From Bacteroidales bacterium (GTDB lineage: Bacteria > Bacteroidota > Bacteroidia > Bacteroidales > UBA4417), in contig JAURYB010000074.1 in assembly GCA_030654075.1 (NCBI GenBank), positions 1 to 40,194 of the forward strand: a stretch of 40,194 nt of DNA, read 5' to 3'. Positions within the stretch are counted from its first letter, which is position 1; each line of letters starts with the position of its first letter. The notes under the pieces were generated by a model that saw only the letters and a list, made by a program, of their open reading frames with translations, ran no database searches and had not been told where the DNA came from. The position numbers were made by a program, and so were the translations under genes. Of this stretch, positions 33,737-40,194 are shown one piece after another.

Positions 33737-33917
33737 AAAAATGTGAAACCCTCTTTCAATTAATCTCGTATCATAGAACGCCAACACAAATTTATTCATT
33801 GTAATTTGATAATTTGATCATGCTATATAGGAATCAATTGTAATCTTTTAACACTGAACGATTATTGATTCACCATTTGCCATTTTCTATTAACTAAAAA
33901 CTTTTGACCTTTTACCT

Positions 33918-34781
33918 ATGAGGCAACTCAAAATAACAAAACAAGTTACCAACCGCGAAACCGCTTCGCTGGATAAATACCTGCAAGAGATTGGAAAAGT
34001 AGAGCTGATTACAGCCGAAGAAGAAGTCCAACTTGCACAACGTATTAAGCAAGGTGATCGCGCCGCTCTCGAAAAATTAACAAAAGCAAATCTTCGTTTC
34101 GTAGTTTCTGTTTCAAAACAGTACCAGAACCAGGGATTAAGTCTTCCTGACTTAATTAACGAAGGAAATCTTGGACTTATAAAAGCGGCTCAACGCTTCG
34201 ACGAAACCCGCGGATTCAAATTTATTTCGTATGCCGTATGGTGGATTCGTCAGTCCATTCTGCAGGCTTTGGCTGAGCAATCACGTATTGTAAGGCTTCC
34301 GCTGAACAAAATCGGTGCTATCAACAAAATTAACAAAGCTTACGCCAAGCTCGAACAGCAGTACGAACGCGAACCTAACAGCGATGAAATTGCTACCTTA
34401 CTCGAAATCAGCGAGAATGAAGTAAAAGAATCGATGCGCAACAGCGGTCGTCACGTGTCAATGGATGCGCCTCTTATCCAGGACGAAGACAATACCATGT
34501 ACGATGTACTTCGCAGCGACGATGGTCCTACTCCTGAAACCGGTTTACTATACGAATCACTTCGTAAAGAAATTGATCGCGCTATCTCAACACTCACTCC
34601 ACGTGAAGCTGATGTTATCAAACTCTATTTTGGACTCAATGGCAGTCATCCATATACATTGGAAGAAATAGGGGAGAAGTTCGACCTTACACGCGAACGT
34701 GTACGCCAGATCAAAGAAAAAGCTATCCGCAGACTCAAACACACTGCCCGAAGCAAAATACTGAAAACCTACCTTGGTTAA
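33918..34781 (+). CDS. rpoD: Primary sigma factor of Bacteroidota type
   Basis: 287 residues. Region 1.2 ([18 protein letters not shown]), region 2 with [30 protein letters not shown] and the -10-binding [13 protein letters not shown], region 3, and region 4 with [19 protein letters not shown]. Region 1.1 and the long non-conserved insert of proteobacterial sigma-70 are missing, as is normal for this phylum. This sigma factor recognises -33/-7 promoters (TTTG and TAnnTTTG), which fits the many such sites in this window. A strong terminator follows. Confidence 0.95.
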   Translation: MRQLKITKQVTNRETASLDKYLQEIGKVELITAEEEVQLAQRIKQGDRAALEKLTKANLRFVVSVSKQYQNQGLSLPDLINEGNLGLIKAAQRFDETRGFKFISYAVWWIRQSILQALAEQSRIVRLPLNKIGAINKINKAYAKLEQQYEREPNSDEIATLLEISENEVKESMRNSGRHVSMDAPLIQDEDNTMYDVLRSDDGPTPETGLLYESLRKEIDRAISTLTPREADVIKLYFGLNGSHPYTLEEIGEKFDLTRERVRQIKEKAIRRLKHTARSKILKTYLG

Positions 34782-34800
34782 GATAAATAAGATAAAAAAT

Positions 34801-34829
34801 GAGCGGATTTTGGTCCGCTCTTTTTTTTA
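34801..34829 (+). terminator. Terminator after rpoD
   Basis: GAGCGGA (34801-34807) pairs perfectly with TCCGCTC (34814-34820), followed by eight T. Confidence 0.93.
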
Positions 34830-34966
34830 TCCGATTTTTCCCTAATTTTAAACCCTCATTCTAAGATTTATTAAAGCAACATTTCTTTGTTTAAATAAGT
34901 CAGAATAAACTGTTGGAGAATCTATTGTACATATAACTAATAACTCCTGTCTTATAACTCATTCCC

Positions 34967-35617
34967 ATGCCAATCATAGCACCTTCCATTTTATCTGCCG
35001 ACTTCCTGAATCTGGGTAAAGACATCGAAATGCTTAACAACAGCAAAGCCGAATGGATTCATATTGATGTAATGGATGGAGTTTTCGTCCCTAATATTTC
35101 ATATGGTATTCCTATAGTAAAAGCTGTAAGGAAAGCAACCAGCAAAATTCTTGATGTACATTTAATGATAGTTCAGCCTGAGCGATATTTTGAAACTTTC
35201 CGCGATGCGGGAGCTGATATTATCACATTTCATTATGAAGCGTCTATGCATCTTCACCGTTCTGTTGCCCTGGTGCATGAACTTGGGATGAAAGTAGGAG
35301 TAGTTCTGAATCCACATACACCGGTAAATGTGCTATCCGAAATTTTGCCCGAGCTGGATCTGGTTTTGATTATGTCAGTTAATCCAGGATTCGGTGGGCA
35401 GAAATTTATTGAAAACACCTATCAGAAAGTTAAGACTTTAAAGCAAATGATACTGGCAACTGGTAAAAACATTCTTATTGAAGTAGATGGGGGAGTTGAT
35501 CTTTCGAATGCAGGAAAATTATATGCAGCCGGAGTTGATGTTCTTGTTGCCGGCAATACTGTTTTTTCATCTGCTGATCCAAAAGCTACCATTGTAAAAT
35601 TATTGTCTGCCTATTAA
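34967..35617 (+). CDS. rpe: Ribulose-phosphate 3-epimerase
   Basis: 216 residues, the usual length. Conserved blocks: IAPSILSADFLNLG, WIHIDVMDGVFVPN with catalytic Asp, DVHLMIVQPERY, LIMSVNPGFGGQKFI and EVDGGVDLSN with the second catalytic Asp. It interconverts ribulose 5-phosphate and xylulose 5-phosphate in the pentose phosphate pathway, using a metal ion in a TIM barrel. It appears as a single gene. Confidence 0.97.
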   Translation: MPIIAPSILSADFLNLGKDIEMLNNSKAEWIHIDVMDGVFVPNISYGIPIVKAVRKATSKILDVHLMIVQPERYFETFRDAGADIITFHYEASMHLHRSVALVHELGMKVGVVLNPHTPVNVLSEILPELDLVLIMSVNPGFGGQKFIENTYQKVKTLKQMILATGKNILIEVDGGVDLSNAGKLYAAGVDVLVAGNTVFSSADPKATIVKLLSAY

Positions 35618-35730
35618 CAACTTCTGTATTTAATCCTGCAGTTTTCATTCTGTATTTTTAATTTTAATAAGGCATATATCCATGTTTAAGAGGCACTTAA
35701 AACGTGTTTTATTTATTTGTTGTTTATAGA

Positions 35731-35759
35731 TTGATTTCACTATTTATGGTATATATTTG
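35731..35759 (+). promoter_or_regulatory. Promoter of pepD
   Basis: TTG (35731-35733), an 18-base gap, and TATATTTG (35752-35759). It overlaps the longer open frame start at 35757, which supports the ATG at 35787 as the true start. Confidence 0.75.
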
Positions 35760-35786
35760 CATATAATAAAATCTCAACTTATCATT

Positions 35787-37244
35787 ATGAGCACAGTTTT
35801 CACAGGATTAAGCCCCGAAAAAGTTTGGTATTATTTCGGCGAAATTTGTAAGATACCACGTCCTTCGAAGAAAGAAAAACTCATTTCCGACTATATTATA
35901 AAAGTTGCCCGCCGTTTAAATCTTGAAAATGAAATCGATGAGGTAGGGAATATACTCATCCGAAAACCTGCGACAGAAGGCTATGCACATTTTCCTATAG
36001 TGATTTTGCAAAGTCATATTGATATGGTTTGTGAGAAAAACAGCGATACCGATCATGATTTTGATACTGATCCTATCATTCCTCGAATTGATGGCGAATG
36101 GGTAAAGGCGACAGATACTACTTTAGGTGCTGATGATGGCATTGGAGTTGCAACACAATTAGCCATTTTGGAAGCGACAGATATTGAACACGGCCCTTTG
36201 GAAATGCTTTTCACAGTTGACGAAGAGACAGGCCTTACTGGTGCAAAAGGATTAAAACCAGGATTTCTTAAAGGCAATATTCTATTAAATCTTGATTCTG
36301 AAGATGAAGGTGAGCTTTTTATAGGTTGTGCCGGAGGCCAGGACACTAAAGTATTTATGAATTATTCAAGAGTGGCTGTAAATTACGACTTCTCCGGATT
36401 TCAGATTAAAATATCTGGTCTCCAGGGAGGCCATTCGGGTGATGATATAAATAAAGGGCGTGGTAATGCGGTAAAAATACTGAACAGGATACTTTGGAGT
36501 ACTAGTCATCTTTTTGAAGTACGGATTTCCGAAATAGATGGAGGAAACCTTCGCAATGCTATTGCACGTGAAGCATATGCTAATATAATTGTTCCTAATC
36601 GTTTCAGCAATGAATTCAATCTGTATGTAAAAAAATGCAACTCTCTTCTGAAAGATGAGTTCAAGATCAGTGATCCAGGTTTGGTTGTTAATGTCCATCC
36701 TACCGAATTACCGTCGTTTCTTATCGACCTTTCGACACAAGAACGGCTTTTAAATGCACTTTATGCCTGTCCGCACGGAGTAATAGCCATGTCAGCTGAT
36801 GTTCCTAATTTTGTTGAAACATCAACGAATCTGGCTTCGGTTAAAATGACTGAAAAAGTTATTGAGATAGGCACCAGTCAACGAAGTTCATCGGAACATG
36901 GCAAGCAGGATGTATTAAATATGGTTGAAAGCGTTTTTAGATTAGCCGGCGGTAAAATTACTCATAACGACGGTTATCCTGGCTGGACTCCTAATCCGAA
37001 ATCGCCCATTCTAGATGTTACCCGTAAAGCATACATAAAACTGTTCATTCAGGAACCAAAAGTACTTGCTATTCATGCAGGTTTGGAATGCGGTCTGATT
37101 GGCGAACAATATCCGGGAATTGATATGATTTCGTACGGACCTACCGTAAAAGGAGCTCATTCACCCGATGAAAGACTTGAAATAAAGACAGTACAAAAGT
37201 TTTGGGATCTGACTCTTGAAATATTAAAGAATATTCCTAATTAG
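35787..37244 (+). CDS. pepD: Aminoacyl-histidine dipeptidase (PepD, M20 family)
   Basis: 485 residues from ATG 35787. Metal and catalytic motifs of M20C peptidases are in order: HIDMVCEKN, TLGADDGIGVA, the catalytic glutamate in TVDEETGLTGAKGL, LDSEDEGELFIGCAGG, and the late AIHAGLECGLIG with GAHSPDERLE. The lid domain carries GGHSGDDINKGRGNA. PepD cleaves dipeptides such as Xaa-His in the cytoplasm. A terminator follows the stop. Confidence 0.95.
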   Translation: MSTVFTGLSPEKVWYYFGEICKIPRPSKKEKLISDYIIKVARRLNLENEIDEVGNILIRKPATEGYAHFPIVILQSHIDMVCEKNSDTDHDFDTDPIIPRIDGEWVKATDTTLGADDGIGVATQLAILEATDIEHGPLEMLFTVDEETGLTGAKGLKPGFLKGNILLNLDSEDEGELFIGCAGGQDTKVFMNYSRVAVNYDFSGFQIKISGLQGGHSGDDINKGRGNAVKILNRILWSTSHLFEVRISEIDGGNLRNAIAREAYANIIVPNRFSNEFNLYVKKCNSLLKDEFKISDPGLVVNVHPTELPSFLIDLSTQERLLNALYACPHGVIAMSADVPNFVETSTNLASVKMTEKVIEIGTSQRSSSEHGKQDVLNMVESVFRLAGGKITHNDGYPGWTPNPKSPILDVTRKAYIKLFIQEPKVLAIHAGLECGLIGEQYPGIDMISYGPTVKGAHSPDERLEIKTVQKFWDLTLEILKNIPN

Positions 37245-37265
37245 TTTTCGATATTTTACTAAACA

Positions 37266-37302
37266 ATAATGGCTGCTTGAGTTAGGCAGCCATTATCGTT
37301 TT
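37266..37302. terminator. Terminator between pepD and the convergent barrel gene
   Basis: ATAATGGCTGC (37266-37276) pairs perfectly with GCAGCCATTAT (37286-37296); a short T run follows on the plus strand. It may serve both convergent genes. Confidence 0.85.
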
Positions 37303-37391
37303 TATTCAGCAATGAAAAGATTGATTTTAATACAAAGTCTTAAAACAACTTTTTCAAACAATTTAATATAAAGTCTACACATTTCCATAAA

Positions 37392-37958
37392 CTACAATCC
37401 AACGTTGAAACCAACCCTGATAATAGGATTTACATACGGTGAATCCGGCGTATCATTCAGATTCCATAATACCATAATATACATTCCTGAATTTTCACCG
37501 ATACGCTGATTGTAACCACCCCCAACAAAAAAGCTATTATACTGCTGCATGTATGTAGGATAATTAGGTTCTTTTATATTGTAGAACAATGATTCATATT
37601 CTACATGAGCGAAAATATTTTCAAAAATGGAGTAGCGCGCAAATATACTTCCACCAAAAACATTAGTTTTCACATTACCATAATAAGCATTGTACTTATA
37701 ATATTTATAAGTAGGACTAATGCCCAGGCTGAATTTCGGAGTAATCTTATATCCTACTAGTGGAGAAACTTCAATCAATGTTATTGATCCAAACTGCAAT
37801 CCAAAACCACCACCGAAATATAAATGCGATTTTAGATTATACTCAGGACGGGTACTTTCGGTATTAAGCTGTGCACTTACAGTTTGGGGAAATGACAGGA
37901 ATGATAGGAAGAGTATACCTATATATATATAGAAGCTGTTAGCAAATCGTTTTTTCAT
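37392..37958 (-). CDS. Small outer-membrane beta-barrel protein
   Basis: 188 residues from the ATG at 37958 (MKKRFANSF); a longer frame starts at 37985 but the shorter one gives a normal signal peptide (hydrophobic core about residues 10-26, cleavage after SAQ). The mature part shows alternating beta-strands rich in Tyr, Gly and Phe (YFGGGFGLQFGSITLIEV, SLGISPTYKYYKYNAYYG, NVFGGSIFARYSIF, SFFVGGGYNQRIG) and ends in IIRVGFNVGL, as in eight-stranded barrels. Specific function unknown. Confidence 0.83.
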   Translation of the reverse strand: MKKRFANSFYIYIGILFLSFLSFPQTVSAQLNTESTRPEYNLKSHLYFGGGFGLQFGSITLIEVSPLVGYKITPKFSLGISPTYKYYKYNAYYGNVKTNVFGGSIFARYSIFENIFAHVEYESLFYNIKEPNYPTYMQQYNSFFVGGGYNQRIGENSGMYIMVLWNLNDTPDSPYVNPIIRVGFNVGL

Positions 37959-38092
37959 CAGAATATAGGATATAAGATACCGCAAAGAAACAAAATTTCA
38001 GAATATCAGGACTATAAATTAAAATAAATATTATATATAAATCTGTTATACAGTTCATTAAAATATATTTTCAATTTATTTTTCATTTAGTG

Positions 38093-38122
38093 TTGCACAA
38101 GTAAAATAAATATATACTTTTG
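38093..38122 (+). promoter_or_regulatory. rRNA promoter P1
   Basis: TTG (38093-38095), exactly 19 bases, TACTTTTG (38115-38122), then CACCC. Confidence 0.85.
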
Positions 38123-38250
38123 CACCCTCCTAACGGAAACAGTTCATTGAAAGCTTGCAAAGCGAAACAATAATACATGTATATTATATAACCTGTATTA
38201 TTCGGATTCGACATACATTAAATAAATATTAAAATATCATTAAATGTTTC

Positions 38251-38280
38251 TTGTTGATTCCAAAATTTGTTTTACCTTTG
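38251..38280 (+). promoter_or_regulatory. rRNA promoter P2
   Basis: TTG (38251-38253), exactly 19 bases, TACCTTTG (38273-38280), then CAGCCC. Confidence 0.87.
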
Positions 38281-38342
38281 CAGCCCTGTTAAAAGCAACG
38301 AAAACCCTTAATAACTTTGTTGATAAAAATATTAAGAAATAG

Positions 38343-38372
38343 TTGCAGGAGTAAAAAAAGGTTTTACCTTTG
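38343..38372 (+). promoter_or_regulatory. rRNA promoter P3
   Basis: TTG (38343-38345), exactly 19 bases, TACCTTTG (38365-38372), then CACTCCC. P2 and P3 share their -7 box and start-site context. Confidence 0.87.
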
Positions 38373-38575
38373 CACTCCCAATCACAACAACAATAAGCAA
38401 GTTTAGTATTTGCGAACAGTGACAGGAAACATTACCCAGAAATAATCAGCCTACGGGCTACCTATAGATTACCAAGTTCTTTGAAAGACTGAAGTCAAAA
38501 CATAAAGCAGCGAATATCCCCTGTTCAAATTTATTTGGCAGAGAAGAAACAATCTGAGACATTTAAGATCAACTT

Positions 38576-40100
<1,525 letters not shown>

Positions 40101-40194
40101 AGAGAGATTATTCTTGGTTATCGTGAGATAACAGATATTCACTGTTTTATGTTGACTTCATGTTTTTACTTTTTGAAACCCAAACGTTTGAGTA
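40101..40194 (+). other. Start of the 16S-23S spacer
   Basis: 94 AT-rich bases after the 16S end; no tRNA is complete within the window. Confidence 0.7.

Larger units (their letters stand above)
37959..38575 (+). other. rRNA operon upstream region
   Basis: 617 bases without a protein gene, AT-rich up to about 38400. It contains the three promoters listed separately and a leader of about 200 bases before the 16S 5' end. Confidence 0.7.

Overview
The window comes from a Bacteroidota chromosome. The rRNA gene resembles Bacteroidales/Marinilabiliales types, but family-level placement is not attempted. Evidence: a 16S rRNA gene of Bacteroidota type at the right end; a short primary sigma factor without region 1.1; many promoters of the form TTG-N19-TAnnTTTG instead of -35/-10 boxes; and Bacteroidota-style low-complexity spacers between genes.

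Layout, left to right. (1) 1-6.3 kb: a small secreted protein, then a very large alpha-2-macroglobulin-like lipoprotein on the minus strand. (2) 7.1-12.3 kb: an apparent kaiC-kaiB-kaiB operon followed by a PAS-containing hybrid histidine kinase, that is, a KaiA-less Kai clock/timer-like module with its own candidate output kinase. (3) 12.3-16.8 kb: an accessory patch with a truncated second macroglobulin copy, an ORF6N protein, a third macroglobulin remnant reduced to its start codon and leader, a complete tripartite HipB-HipS-HipT toxin-antitoxin operon with twin palindromic operators, and a HicB gene followed by a HicA toxin gene broken by one stop codon. Three copies of a short palindromic element lie around these genes. 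(4) 16.8-20.5 kb: citrate lyase CitF and a CitD-CitE fusion, plus a small lipoprotein missed by length cut-offs. (5) 21.0-25.7 kb: an LtaS-like phosphoglycerol transferase coupled to a diacylglycerol kinase, a SUI1/YciH factor and an MscS channel. (6) 25.7-30.6 kb: a minus-strand carotenoid operon (crtI, crtB, unknown secreted protein, idi, crtZ, lycopene cyclase) predicted to make zeaxanthin, with a palindromic operator candidate upstream. (7) 30.9-38.0 kb: housekeeping genes rpsO, pnp, rpoD, rpe and pepD and an outer-membrane barrel protein. (8) 38.1-40.2 kb: three tandem rRNA promoters and the 16S gene; the window ends in the spacer after 16S.

The most notable systems are the Kai cluster with its kinase, the HipBST operon, the three-state macroglobulin remnants with their repeats, the CitD-CitE fusion and the carotenoid operon with its conserved-looking unknown member. 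No CRISPR array, tRNA, insertion sequence or prophage was seen. All family assignments rest on motif recognition by eye; no database search was run.
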